Positions 1 to 8,274 of a DNA stretch of 64,000 nt are shown here, one piece after another; the first letter of the stretch is position 1; each line of letters opens with the position of its first letter. The position numbers were made by a program, and so were the translations under genes. The stretch covers positions 1 through 64,000 of the forward strand of contig JANXYX010000012.1 in NCBI GenBank assembly GCA_025408425.1, written 5' to 3'. Under the pieces are notes generated by a model. The model worked only from the letters and a program-made list of their open reading frames with translations, searched no databases and was not told the DNA's origin. The stretch comes from Granulicella sp. Its GTDB lineage: Bacteria; Acidobacteriota; Terriglobia; Terriglobales; Acidobacteriaceae.

Positions 1-46
1 GCATAGCCGCTGGCGCTTCTTTCTTTTCTTTCGTTGAGTTCTGCAT

Positions 47-651
47 TTATTCGCGAATCAGAGGGCTGCCAAGCGGAATGACGATTCGCCCCGCAGTGGC
101 GTTCAACACTTCAACGAACGCGACGAACAGGGCATCGAGACCAGTCAGAAGGCCGATGTACCCTCCCAGATGGCCAAGGCCGGGGTGGCCAAAGTCTCCT
201 GCAGCCAGCAGGAAGAACGTGATCCACAGCAGCAGAAAGATGCTCCAGACTGCCTTGTTGGAACGAAACGTGACGATCCAGAGCATCAAGGTAAAGATGC
301 CCCACATCAGGAGCGTGACCGCTACTGCAGAGGCGGGTGGCGCCTTTAGCCAGCCTGCGCCCACAGTCCACTTCATAAAGGCAAACCACCACCAGAAGAG
401 CCCGTAGGAGGTGAACGCAACCATCCGAAGGTATTTCCTGTCTTGAACTCCAGCACGCCGGCGATAAGTTGGGCGACCCCACCGTAAGCAAAGGCCAGGG
501 GGACAACTACAGGGACTGCCTCTGGCGGAAGCAGACCGGCATTGATGGAGCTGAGCACTACCGTAGTGAGGCCGAAGCCAGCAAGGCCGAGCGGGCCGGG
601 ATTTGCGAACTTGTTTGGTTCGGTAGCGTAGGTGTCTATCAACTTCGCCAT
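47..651 (-). pseudogene. satP: SatP-type acetate/succinate transporter, interrupted by a frameshift
   Basis: This is a GPR1/FUN34/YaaH (SatP) family inner-membrane acetate/succinate permease split over two frames. The first frame starts at ATG 651 and carries the family signature [14 protein letters not shown], then [20 protein letters not shown]. The next expected motif, [10 protein letters not shown], continues only in the neighbouring frame. That frame runs to a stop at 47 and holds the remaining hydrophobic segments and the typical end EVLNATAGRIVIPLG. The break is at about 424-426, where one base is missing relative to an open gene. Joined, the product would be about 200 residues, normal for the family. 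A GAGG Shine-Dalgarno-like site precedes ATG 651. It could be a recent pseudogene or a sequencing error; both halves are otherwise well preserved, so the lesion is recent. Confidence 0.8.
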
Positions 652-741
652 AGAGTTTCATTCCTCAGAGTGGTGGGAGATAAGAGCGAAACCATCTTAC
701 GCAGATAACTCGTTGACTCCGGGGAACAGGCGTTAAAAAGT

Positions 742-773
742 AGAGAGCATCCGTTCAAAAACGGATGCTCTCT
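742..773 (-). terminator. Rho-independent terminator of the sigma/anti-sigma/Spy operon
   Basis: A perfect 13-bp inverted repeat (742-754 with 761-773) encloses a 6-base loop. On the minus strand it is followed by a CTTTTTAA run. It lies about 50 bases after the stop of the Spy-like gene. Confidence 0.85.
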
Positions 774-820
774 TATTAATAAATAGGCAACGGCGATTGG
801 AAGGGATGTCGAAACCCTGG

Positions 821-1495
821 TTAAATCGAGTCAGCCAGTGCCGGCAGCTCGGGTAATCCCTCGTTCTCTGAGCGCTCTGGCCGTTCGGGACGCTCTGGTC
901 GTTCCATGCGCTCTGGCCGTTCGCTTGGCATACCAGGACCACGCATCATCATGTGGCGGTGGGAGCGCTCTTCGGTCTGAAGCTTGGTCCATTGATCAGC
1001 GGAGAGGACACCGCGGACACCAAGCAGCATGCGGGCGTTTGCTTTCTCCAACTCGGCGCGGGCCTGGGCGACATGGTCGATCTGGGCGAGCACTTTATTG
1101 GTATCGGGTGGATTCGCGTCCAGCATCGGTTCGAGCAGCACCTCTTGCTTCTCGACGTTGGCCTTCAGGTCGATGAGCTGGATGCGGCTTTGCTGGAAGA
1201 TTTCGTCCATGCGCTTCTGCTGGTCGGCCGTCAGGGTGAGGCTCTGGATGATTTCAGGGTTCTTCCACCACATACCCGGAGGCGCAATCCGAGAGCCGCG
1301 ACGCATGCCACCGTCGAATGTCATGATGCGGACGTCCCGCACGATCTTCGGGCCGCGAGGGCCTTTGGCACCTGCCGGCCCATCGGCTGGCGGCGGTGGG
1401 GGGCCACCCGCGTCTGGCGAATTCTGTTGCGCAATAGCGAGAGAACCAGAGAGTAATGCGAGGGAGATGAGAGTGAGGAGTGGTTTGGGAGTCAT
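821..1495 (-). CDS. Spy/CpxP-like periplasmic protein
   Basis: The 224-residue product has an N-terminal signal peptide (MTPKPLLTLISLALLSGS, cleavage near AIAQQ) and a Pro/Gly-rich linker. A helical core follows, with the LTxxQ-type motif LTADQQKRMDEIF near residue 80 and a second repeat, LSADQWTKLQ, near residue 170. This is the layout of Spy/CpxP/ZraP periplasmic chaperones and stress sensors. The tail is an unusual run of Arg-Pro-Glu repeats. ATG 1495 is chosen because it starts at the signal peptide and sits 1 base from the upstream anti-sigma stop. It is the last gene of an operon with an ECF sigma factor and its anti-sigma, so it may be an output or a sensor of that switch (inference). 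Confidence 0.75.
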   Translation of the reverse strand: MTPKPLLTLISLALLSGSLAIAQQNSPDAGGPPPPPADGPAGAKGPRGPKIVRDVRIMTFDGGMRRGSRIAPPGMWWKNPEIIQSLTLTADQQKRMDEIFQQSRIQLIDLKANVEKQEVLLEPMLDANPPDTNKVLAQIDHVAQARAELEKANARMLLGVRGVLSADQWTKLQTEERSHRHMMMRGPGMPSERPERMERPERPERPERSENEGLPELPALADSI

Positions 1496-1496
1496 A

Positions 1497-2012
1497 TCAG
1501 TTCTTCCTTTGGGTGTTATTGGATTGAGCTTGTGTTTCACTGCCGGTTGGATCTGCGAGAGCTTTCATGGGCGAAGGTACGGAACTGGAGAGGTCTTGAT
1601 TGATCCCTTCAAGCAGCGCCTCATCGGACTCCGTACTCTGGGCTGCTGTGCTTACCCGAGCCGGAGCTAAAGTTGGAACGGGATCATGCCGACGGAGTCC
1701 GAGCGGCAGCGTGACAGCCAGCACCAGTGCGGCTGCCGCCCACGAAAGTGGTTGGCTGAAAAACTTATGGGAGCGATCTTGATAGAGCGATGCAAACGGA
1801 CGTTGCAGTTGCCGCTGGGTCGCGCGCTCAGCATAATCGATGGACAGGGCCCGAAACCCTGAGACAGAGTTGCTGAGTAGTTCCAGCTCTGCAGCGCAGA
1901 TCAGACAGTCGCTCAAGTGCTCACGCTGGTCATCCAGAGAGCCCTCCACGGCGAGGCTGGTATCCGCGAGAAGGACATCGCAGAGTTGTTCGTGAGAAAG
2001 ATGTTGAGTCAT
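1497..2012 (-). CDS. Anti-sigma factor, zinc-finger type, membrane-anchored
   Basis: The 171-residue product begins at ATG 2012, which overlaps the sigma factor stop as ATGA. Residues 35-50 contain HLSDCLICAAEL, the H-x3-C-x2-C signature of the zinc-binding anti-sigma domain that holds ECF sigma factors. A single hydrophobic segment (PLSWAAAALVLAVTLPLGL) near residue 100 should span the inner membrane, leaving a short Ser/Thr-rich periplasmic tail. Coupling to the sigma factor upstream and a Spy-like protein downstream supports the role. The inducing signal cannot be read from the sequence. Confidence 0.8.
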   Translation of the reverse strand: MTQHLSHEQLCDVLLADTSLAVEGSLDDQREHLSDCLICAAELELLSNSVSGFRALSIDYAERATQRQLQRPFASLYQDRSHKFFSQPLSWAAAALVLAVTLPLGLRRHDPVPTLAPARVSTAAQSTESDEALLEGINQDLSSSVPSPMKALADPTGSETQAQSNNTQRKN

Positions 2013-2599
2013 TGGATCTCCTTGCTGGCGGTGTGATGCCTCTTGCGGATCGTTGCGAGCGCTCGGTACAGATGGCTCTTTACGGTACTGATGGGCAAGC
2101 TGGTAGCGGCTGCTATTTCGGGAATCTCCAGATCCTCCACAAAACGCAGGATGAAGATGTCGCGCTGTCGGCTGGAGAGATGAGAGACGGTGTCCCAAAC
2201 CAGGGCCATCTGCTCGCTGGCGATCAGGCGCGATTCGACCGAGCTGCCAGGGTGCGGCAGATAGACTGAAGTATCAGAGATATCGACCGCCTCCGCTGCG
2301 GCACGCTTCCAGAAGCGAAAGCGATTGGTACGGGTGTGGTCCCGGAGCAGGTTGACGGCGATACGCATCAGCCAGGTGGGGACGGAGCACTCGTTTCGAA
2401 AGCTTGCGCGGGCCGACCACGCGCGCATAAAGGTGTCCTGAGTCAGGGACTGCGCGGCGTCGGCGTCGCGGGTGGAGACCATGATGAACCGGAAGATTCG
2501 TTGCTGGTACTGGTCAATGATTGAGTCGATGTCATCAAACGGAGTAGTCGGCGTCTGGGTTGCCGGGAAGATCTCGGAGATGACAGCGTGTGACGGCAT
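2009..2599 (-). CDS. ECF-family RNA polymerase sigma factor
   Basis: The 196-residue product has region 2 (IIDQYQQRIFRFI ... DADAAQSLTQDTFMRAWS) and region 4 (LSSRQRDIFILRFVEDLEIPEIAAA then ISTVKSHLYRAL, the helix-turn-helix for the -35 element). ATG 2599 is taken as the start. The frame stays open to a TTG at 2704, but that would leave only 20 bases to the divergent coaD start and it lacks a ribosome-binding site. The gene is translationally coupled (ATGA) to its anti-sigma factor. ECF sigma factors usually drive their own operon; a promoter could lie in the 2600-2724 gap, but I cannot point to a specific one. Confidence 0.85.
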   Translation of the reverse strand: MPSHAVISEIFPATQTPTTPFDDIDSIIDQYQQRIFRFIMVSTRDADAAQSLTQDTFMRAWSARASFRNECSVPTWLMRIAVNLLRDHTRTNRFRFWKRAAAEAVDISDTSVYLPHPGSSVESRLIASEQMALVWDTVSHLSSRQRDIFILRFVEDLEIPEIAAATSLPISTVKSHLYRALATIRKRHHTASKEIQ

Positions 2600-2724
2600 G
2601 GGCAGGGTCAATCGCTCCGGCGGACAGGCTTGGACTGCTACAAGAACAGACGGGTGGGACGGCTGCAAGACTACACGCGTCACGTTTTTATTTTCCAGCA
2701 CCAAATAGAGGTATTCTTCAAGGG

Positions 2725-3219
2725 ATGCATACCGTTAAAGCTATCTACCCGGGAACGTTTGATCCTCTGACGAACGGTCATCTTGACCTGATTGCGCGTG
2801 GGGCCAAGATTGTCGATGAGCTGGTCGTGGCGATTCTGCGGAATAGCGAAAAAGGCACCCCACTTTTCACCGTTCCGGAGCGGGAAGAGATGATAACCGA
2901 GGCAGTAAGAGGCTTTGGGAACGTGTCGGTGACGACGTTTAACGGGCTGCTGGTGGATTTTGCGCGGGAACAGGGTGCCAAGGCGGTGCTCCGTGGCATC
3001 CGGGCCATCAGCGACTATGAGTATGAGTTTCAGATGGCGATGATGAACCGGAAGCTGGATCCGGAGCTGGAAACGCTGTTTATGATGCCCGCCGAGAAGT
3101 ACACCTATGTCAGTTCCCGGCTGATCAAGGGAGTTTTTCAGCTGGGTGGCGATGTCAGCGCGCTGGTTCCGCCGCTGGTGGTGGAGCGGCTTAAGGCGAA
3201 GGTCCCCAACCGGCTGTAG
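2725..3219 (+). CDS. coaD: Phosphopantetheine adenylyltransferase
   Basis: CoaD transfers AMP from ATP to 4'-phosphopantetheine, the penultimate step of coenzyme A synthesis in the cytoplasm. The 164-residue length is typical. The N-terminus YPGTFDPLTNGHLDLI is the family signature with the T/HxGH nucleotidyltransferase motif. VLRGIRAISDYEYEFQMA and the EKYTYVSSRLIKGV segment (ISSTxxR-like) complete the active site. ATG 2725 follows an AAGGG stretch. It is divergent from the sigma operon. Confidence 0.97.
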   Translation: MHTVKAIYPGTFDPLTNGHLDLIARGAKIVDELVVAILRNSEKGTPLFTVPEREEMITEAVRGFGNVSVTTFNGLLVDFAREQGAKAVLRGIRAISDYEYEFQMAMMNRKLDPELETLFMMPAEKYTYVSSRLIKGVFQLGGDVSALVPPLVVERLKAKVPNRL

Positions 3220-3286
3220 CTCCCTCAGGGCCACAGATCAGTCGGGGGAGCTTTATCTCATCGGCTAAATCTGACAAACTATAGGT

Positions 3287-4483
3287 ATGAGCACAGCGAC
3301 GGCAACGAAGGTGTTTGCGGACCGTATCGGCCGCATCGAAGTATCGGCAACCATGGCAATAACGGCGGCAGCCCTGAAGCTGAAGTCTGAAGGTGTGAAC
3401 CTTGCGGATTTTGGCGCTGGTGAGCCCCACTTTGCAACGCCCCGGCACATCAAGGATGCTGCTATCGAGGCGATTGAGAAAAACTTTACGCGGTACACCA
3501 ACGTCGCCGGCATCCCCGAGGTGCGCAAGGCGGTCGTGGATCGCCATGCTGCGGACTTCGGCTCCGACTACACGCCCGAGGAGTGCGTGTTTACGACCGG
3601 AGGCAAGCTCGCTCTGTTCAATGCGATTCAGGTTCTGGTAGACCACGGTGACGAAGTTATTTTGCCGGTGCCGTACTGGGTTTCGTTCAAGGACATCATC
3701 CAGTATGCGGGCGGCAAAGTGGTGCTGGTCGAGAGCAAGGAGGAGGAGAACTTCCGCGTCACCGCTGCGATGATTGAGGCAGCGATTACGCCCAGGACGA
3801 AGTGCATTATCTTGAACACGCCATCGAATCCTTCCGGTGCTGTCGTCTCGGCAGAAGACCTGGAGGGGATCGTTCGGCTGGCCCATGCGCATGGTATCTA
3901 TGTGCTGCTGGATGAGTGCTATGTCTATCTAACCTTCACCGGCGAAGTCGTCAGCGGTGGCTCGTTCAAGGACTGCAAGGAGCACATCATCATCCTCGGT
4001 TCACTCTCGAAGACCTATGCGATGACCGGCTGGCGTGCCGGCTTTGCGCTGGGGCCGAAGCCGATTATCGCGGCGATGAGCAAGCTGCAGTCGCAGAGCA
4101 CGTCCAACACGGCCAGCATGGTACAGCGTGCCTCCATCGCAGCGCTCGTCGGATCTCAGGAGTGTGTTGCAGAGATGCGAGCGGACTACATCAAGCTTCG
4201 CGACCGGGTGTTGGCGGGCTTCGAGACGATTCCCGGTCTGACCTGCACCGTGCCGCAGGGCGCATTTTATGTCTACCCGAACGTGAAGAACTTTATCGGC
4301 AAGGGCGGTATCACTTCAGCATCAGATCTGGCTGCGAAGTTGTTGAGTGAGGCCCATGTGGTTGTGGTTCCAGGTGAAGCGTTTGGTACGGCAGAGCATA
4401 TTCGCTTGTCCTATGCGGTCTCTCACGATGTGGTGGACGAGGGCGTAAAGCGCATGCGGGAGTATTTTGCAACACTGAGCTAG
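3287..4483 (+). CDS. aspC: Aspartate aminotransferase, class I/II PLP-dependent
   Basis: The 398-residue aminotransferase has the class I fold-type I signatures. These are GAGEPHFATP near the N-terminus, NTPSNPSGAV for substrate and PLP contacts, DECYVYLTF, and the PLP-lysine motif SLSKTYAMTGWRAGF. It probably interconverts aspartate and oxaloacetate with glutamate/2-oxoglutarate. Related prephenate or alanine aminotransferases share these motifs, so substrate is assigned by overall resemblance. No clear ribosome-binding site precedes ATG 3287. A terminator follows, so it is likely transcribed alone or with coaD. Confidence 0.88.
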   Translation: MSTATATKVFADRIGRIEVSATMAITAAALKLKSEGVNLADFGAGEPHFATPRHIKDAAIEAIEKNFTRYTNVAGIPEVRKAVVDRHAADFGSDYTPEECVFTTGGKLALFNAIQVLVDHGDEVILPVPYWVSFKDIIQYAGGKVVLVESKEEENFRVTAAMIEAAITPRTKCIILNTPSNPSGAVVSAEDLEGIVRLAHAHGIYVLLDECYVYLTFTGEVVSGGSFKDCKEHIIILGSLSKTYAMTGWRAGFALGPKPIIAAMSKLQSQSTSNTASMVQRASIAALVGSQECVAEMRADYIKLRDRVLAGFETIPGLTCTVPQGAFYVYPNVKNFIGKGGITSASDLAAKLLSEAHVVVVPGEAFGTAEHIRLSYAVSHDVVDEGVKRMREYFATLS

Positions 4484-4501
4484 AGCGAATTTATGGTGAT
4501 G

Positions 4502-4533
4502 GCCGCACTCGGAGGTTACGGGTGCGGCTTTTT
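4502..4533 (+). terminator. Rho-independent terminator after aspC
   Basis: A 7-bp GC stem (4502-4508 with 4522-4528) and a 13-base loop are followed by five T residues, 18 bases after the aminotransferase stop. Confidence 0.8.
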
Positions 4534-4551
4534 CCGTTAACATAGAGCCTT

Positions 4552-5700
4552 ATGCTGGAACAAAGTAGTTCTGGTTTGCGCTTTACCCCGGTGATTCTCG
4601 CAGGCGGCAGTGGCACACGGTTCTGGCCGCGGAGTCGAAAGGCACGCGCAAAACAGGTGCTTGCGCTGGATGGTGATCGAACCATGATCCAGCAGACCCT
4701 GGAGCGCTTGCTGCCGCTGGCCGATGCTGGCGATGTATGGGTGGTCACAAACGAGCTACTGGCGGGTTTGATTGCTAAACAACTACCTGAAGTTTCACCT
4801 GAACGAATCCTCAGCGAGCCTGCTGCGAGGAATACTGCGCCGGCCTGTGCCCTGGCTGCATTCCTCCTCGAGAAGATCGATCCCAACAGAGTGATTGGTA
4901 TCTTTCCCTCCGACCATGTGGTGAAGGATCCCGACCGCTTTGCTACTGTCCTGCGAGCCGGAATTGCATTGGCGTCCGAGGGTGACACTATCGTCGTTTT
5001 GGGAGTGACGCCAACGCGCGCTGAGACTGGTTACGGATACATCGAACTTGGTACGACGGCGCATACCAACTCCCCAAATCAGCTTGAAGCGCACCGCGTC
5101 CGGCGGTTCACGGAGAAGCCGAACAAGGAGCGCGCACAAGAGTTTCTGGCGGCTGGGAATTATGTCTGGAATAGCGGCATTTTTCTGTCGTCGGTACGAA
5201 CCCTGACCAGCGCCATTCGCGAGTATTGTCCGGCAATGGTCCCCTTGCTGGAAAAGATTGCTGCCGCCTACGGCACACCGGAATTTGACCACGTCTTTGC
5301 TGAACTTTATCCGCAGTGCGAGAGCATCAGCATCGACTACGCGGTACTGGAACCCAGATCGAAGAAGGGTGAAACTGATGCGCGGATCGTCTGCCTTCCG
5401 GCAGATTTTGGCTGGAACGACCTGGGGTCGTGGTCGGCCCTTCACGAGCATCACATGACCCTGCCAGAGTACTGCAACCAGAGGGATGCGAATGTGGTGC
5501 AGGCAGCGAGTGAGATCGTCATCGAGTCCACCGGCAACTATGTCTTTGCACCAGGCATGGCGGTGGCGCTGGTCGGTGTTGAGGACCTGGTGATTGTGCA
5601 GACGGAAGATGCTTTGCTGATTACGACGCGGGCCCACTGTCAGGACGTTGGCAAGGTAGTGAAGAAGCTGGCTGATAGCGGACGGGGTGAACTGATCTAG
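4552..5700 (+). CDS. manC: Mannose-1-phosphate guanylyltransferase
   Basis: The enzyme makes GDP-mannose from GTP and mannose-1-phosphate. The 382-residue protein starts with the nucleotidyltransferase signature ILAGGSGTRFWPRSR (about residues 15-29). It also has FPSDHVV, the ETGYGYIE block and FTEKP, all diagnostic for the family. It ends near residue 380 and has no phosphomannose isomerase domain, so it is the short monofunctional type. The phosphomannomutase gene follows one base after the stop, so the pair would convert mannose-6-phosphate to GDP-mannose for polysaccharides or glycoconjugates. Confidence 0.92.
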   Translation: MLEQSSSGLRFTPVILAGGSGTRFWPRSRKARAKQVLALDGDRTMIQQTLERLLPLADAGDVWVVTNELLAGLIAKQLPEVSPERILSEPAARNTAPACALAAFLLEKIDPNRVIGIFPSDHVVKDPDRFATVLRAGIALASEGDTIVVLGVTPTRAETGYGYIELGTTAHTNSPNQLEAHRVRRFTEKPNKERAQEFLAAGNYVWNSGIFLSSVRTLTSAIREYCPAMVPLLEKIAAAYGTPEFDHVFAELYPQCESISIDYAVLEPRSKKGETDARIVCLPADFGWNDLGSWSALHEHHMTLPEYCNQRDANVVQAASEIVIESTGNYVFAPGMAVALVGVEDLVIVQTEDALLITTRAHCQDVGKVVKKLADSGRGELI

Positions 5701-5701
5701 C

Positions 5702-7144
5702 ATGAGCGAACAGAAAACAGTGGTCAAGTTCGGTACCGATGGATGGCGCGGCATCATTGCCGATGACTTTACCTACGACAATGTGAGAGTGGCAGCTACC
5801 GCAATCGCTCACTACGTGATTGAGCGCGAGGATGCTTCCGCCGGCGTGTGCATCGGGTGGGACACGCGATTTGCATCCAGATCGTTTGCCAGAGTCGTGG
5901 CCAAAGTCTTGTCTGAGGCCGGTATTCCCGTAGTAATTGCGGCGACGGAGACCCCCACGCCCGCGCTCTCTTTCGAAGTGCGCCGGCGTAAGGCTGCTGG
6001 CGGCGTAATGATTACATCAAGCCACAATCCGGCAGAGTGGAATGGCGTGAAGTACAAGGCCAGTTACGGTGGCTCAGGCAGCCCCTCCATCATGGCGGCG
6101 ATTGAAAGCTATCTTGGAAAGCCGTTGCCCAGGGCTGACAAGCCCGCGTCGATCGCGGAAGCGGACTTCCATGATCGATACATCGAAGCTCTTGCGGCAT
6201 TTGTCGACCTCGAGAGCATCAAGAAGTCAGGGTATAAGTTCTTGGTTGATTGCATGTACGGCTCTGGCCGCGGCGTCATTTCGAAGATCCTTTCCCAGGC
6301 GGGGATACCGTGTGTCGAGATTCGAGGTGAGATCAATCCCTCGTTTCCGGGTATAAACCCCGAGCCAATTCTGCCCCACATCGCACTGACGCAGCGTGTT
6401 GTCGTTCAGGACAAGTGCGATGCAGGGTTGATCACCGATGGTGATGCAGACCGTATTGGCGCTGTGGATGAGCATGGCAACGTCGTCGATGCCCATAAGA
6501 TATTTGCCGTTCTGTTGAACTGGTTGCTGGAGCGCAAGAAGTGGCCGGGCGACGTCACGCGGGCCTTCAATACGACCAAGATGCTGGACCGCATCTGCGC
6601 CAAGCACGGACGCCGTTTACATGAGCATGGCATCGGCTTTAAGTATGTCTGCGACCTGATGCTGGAGCACGACATCCTGATCGGCGGCGAGGAGTCGGGT
6701 GGCATAGGAATCAGCCGCCACCTGCCGGAGCGGGATGGTCTGCTCAACTCGCTGCTGCTCGCAAATGTCATGGCAGACGAGGGCAAGACGCTTGGACAGC
6801 TAGTGGCGTCCCTGCAGGCTGAGTTCGGCGAGCACCAGTACGGACGCGTCGACATGCACATTCAGGATGAGTTGAAGCAGTCCGCAATTATCCGAGCGCA
6901 GGCTGGCCTCACGGAGTTCGCTGGGATGAAGGTGCTGCGCGTTGAGACGTTGGATGGAATCAAATTCTTTCTCGACAATCCTGCTTGCTCCAGCAAGCCG
7001 AACGCAGCGGAGACCTGGCTGCTGTTGCGGGCATCGGGCACCGAGCCACTATTGCGGGTGTACTGCGAGAGTTGTTCCGTCGAATCAGTCGAGCGAATTC
7101 TAAGGGCCGCGCAGGAGTTTGTGCTGGCTGGGGCGACGGCGTGA
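5702..7144 (+). CDS. manB: Phosphomannomutase / phosphoglucomutase
   Basis: The 480-residue alpha-D-phosphohexomutase interconverts hexose-6-phosphate and hexose-1-phosphate. The four domain motifs are visible: the phosphoserine loop TSSHNPAEWNGVK, the metal-binding loop DGDADRIG, the sugar-binding GGEESGG loop, and the C-terminal phosphate-binding RASGTEPLLRVY. ATG 5702 lies one base after the manC stop, so the two are co-translated and mannose is the likely substrate; glucose remains possible because the family is often dual. The stop overlaps the GTG of the next gene. Confidence 0.92.
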   Translation: MSEQKTVVKFGTDGWRGIIADDFTYDNVRVAATAIAHYVIEREDASAGVCIGWDTRFASRSFARVVAKVLSEAGIPVVIAATETPTPALSFEVRRRKAAGGVMITSSHNPAEWNGVKYKASYGGSGSPSIMAAIESYLGKPLPRADKPASIAEADFHDRYIEALAAFVDLESIKKSGYKFLVDCMYGSGRGVISKILSQAGIPCVEIRGEINPSFPGINPEPILPHIALTQRVVVQDKCDAGLITDGDADRIGAVDEHGNVVDAHKIFAVLLNWLLERKKWPGDVTRAFNTTKMLDRICAKHGRRLHEHGIGFKYVCDLMLEHDILIGGEESGGIGISRHLPERDGLLNSLLLANVMADEGKTLGQLVASLQAEFGEHQYGRVDMHIQDELKQSAIIRAQAGLTEFAGMKVLRVETLDGIKFFLDNPACSSKPNAAETWLLLRASGTEPLLRVYCESCSVESVERILRAAQEFVLAGATA

Positions 7145-7575
7145 GGGATGGATTGCGCGATGCGGACAGATTGACGGTTCTGGGGATTGCCACCAAAGCC
7201 TCAAACTCCGCGCCGCAAGAGATTGGCGATCTGTGGCGCAGGTTTCACGCGATGGGAGGCGCGCAGTCGATCCCGGCGCGACGCAATGATGCCGTCTACT
7301 GCGTCTATTGCGAGTATGAGGGCGACTTCACAAAGCCCTACACTGTGCTGATCGGATGCGAGATTGATCCGGCAGTCGCAGTTCCTGAGGGTTTTAGAAC
7401 TATTGAAATTGAGGCAGGGAAGTTCGCGGTCTACCAGGTCACCGGAGAGCTACCGCAGAGCCTCTTTGAGGTCTGGGCGGAGATTTGGAATACACCGCTC
7501 GATCGACGGTACCAGGCAGATTTTGATAGATACGGCGACGATGGTGTCGTAACAGTGCATGTGGGGGTTCGGTGA
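7141..7575 (+). CDS. GyrI-like effector-binding domain protein
   Basis: The product is 144 residues from GTG 7141, which overlaps the mutase stop (GTGA). It is a stand-alone GyrI/AraC-type effector-binding domain: LGIATKASN, LWRRFHAMG, YCVYCEYEGDFTKPYTVLIGCE, and the end motif FEVWAEIWNTPLDR. Such domains bind small hydrophobic ligands. No DNA-binding domain is attached, so it is not itself a regulator. It is translationally coupled to genes on both sides, but its ligand and link to sugar-nucleotide metabolism are unknown. Confidence 0.75.
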   Translation: MRDGLRDADRLTVLGIATKASNSAPQEIGDLWRRFHAMGGAQSIPARRNDAVYCVYCEYEGDFTKPYTVLIGCEIDPAVAVPEGFRTIEIEAGKFAVYQVTGELPQSLFEVWAEIWNTPLDRRYQADFDRYGDDGVVTVHVGVR

Positions 7576-8264
7576 CGGAAGTAGTGGTTTCTACCAGGGC
7601 AATTCTGTTTGATATGGATGGTGTGCTGATCAGTTCGATTGGATCAGTGGTGCGATGCTGGAGACGGTGGGCTGAGATTTATAACGTGCCGGACGCGGAG
7701 CACTATGAAGTACCGCATGGTACTCGAGCGATCGACATTGTGAAGATGTTGCGTCCGGACATCGATCCGCAAGAGGGACTGCAAGTCATCGAGGACATGG
7801 AGATCGAGGACACTGCCGATATGAAGGTGCTGCCCGGAGTGCGAGTTCTTCTGGAGAACCTGCCACCGGAGCGTTGGGCTATCGTTACCTCGGCGACGCG
7901 CCGGTTGCTGCTCGGTCGACTCAAAGCTGCCGGACTTCCAGTGCCGACCCGCGTGATCAGCGGAGACATGGTGGAGCGAGGCAAGCCTGATCCTGAGCCT
8001 TATATCCGCGGGGCAGAGTTGCTGGGATTTCGACCGGAAGAGTGCATTGTGATTGAAGATGCGCCCTCGGGCGTCGGCGCCGGAATCGCCGCGAAGTGCC
8101 GGGTGCTCGCGGTACTTGGCACCCACTCTGCAGAGCAACTGCATGCCGCGGACTGGGTCGTTGCGTCTCTGGAAGACCTCAAGGTCACGCAGACTGCGGA
8201 AGGCCTGGAGCTTCGATTCCCAGCTGTCAAATCGGAGTCTCAAGCCGAAGTCCAGCCCCAATAA
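7572..8264 (+). CDS. HAD-superfamily phosphatase, subclass IA
   Basis: The 230-residue product from GTG 7572 overlaps the preceding stop by four bases. Motif I is ILFDMDGVLIS (Asp14 nucleophile, Asp16). Motif II is VTSATRR, motif III is the Lys in RGKPDPEPY, and motif IV is VIEDAPSG. The cap between motifs I and II is the helical type found in sugar-phosphate phosphatases such as 2-deoxyglucose-6-phosphatase and YfbT. It likely removes phosphate from a small sugar phosphate; the substrate is not deducible. It is the last gene of the manC-manB cluster. Confidence 0.82.
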   Translation: MTEVVVSTRAILFDMDGVLISSIGSVVRCWRRWAEIYNVPDAEHYEVPHGTRAIDIVKMLRPDIDPQEGLQVIEDMEIEDTADMKVLPGVRVLLENLPPERWAIVTSATRRLLLGRLKAAGLPVPTRVISGDMVERGKPDPEPYIRGAELLGFRPEECIVIEDAPSGVGAGIAAKCRVLAVLGTHSAEQLHAADWVVASLEDLKVTQTAEGLELRFPAVKSESQAEVQPQ

Positions 8265-8274
8265 AGGCCTTGCC

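Noticed and set aside
2600..2704. Longer sigma factor starting at TTG 2704
   Set aside because: No ribosome-binding site, leaves only 20 bases to divergent coaD, and the extra 35 residues do not resemble sigma region sequences.
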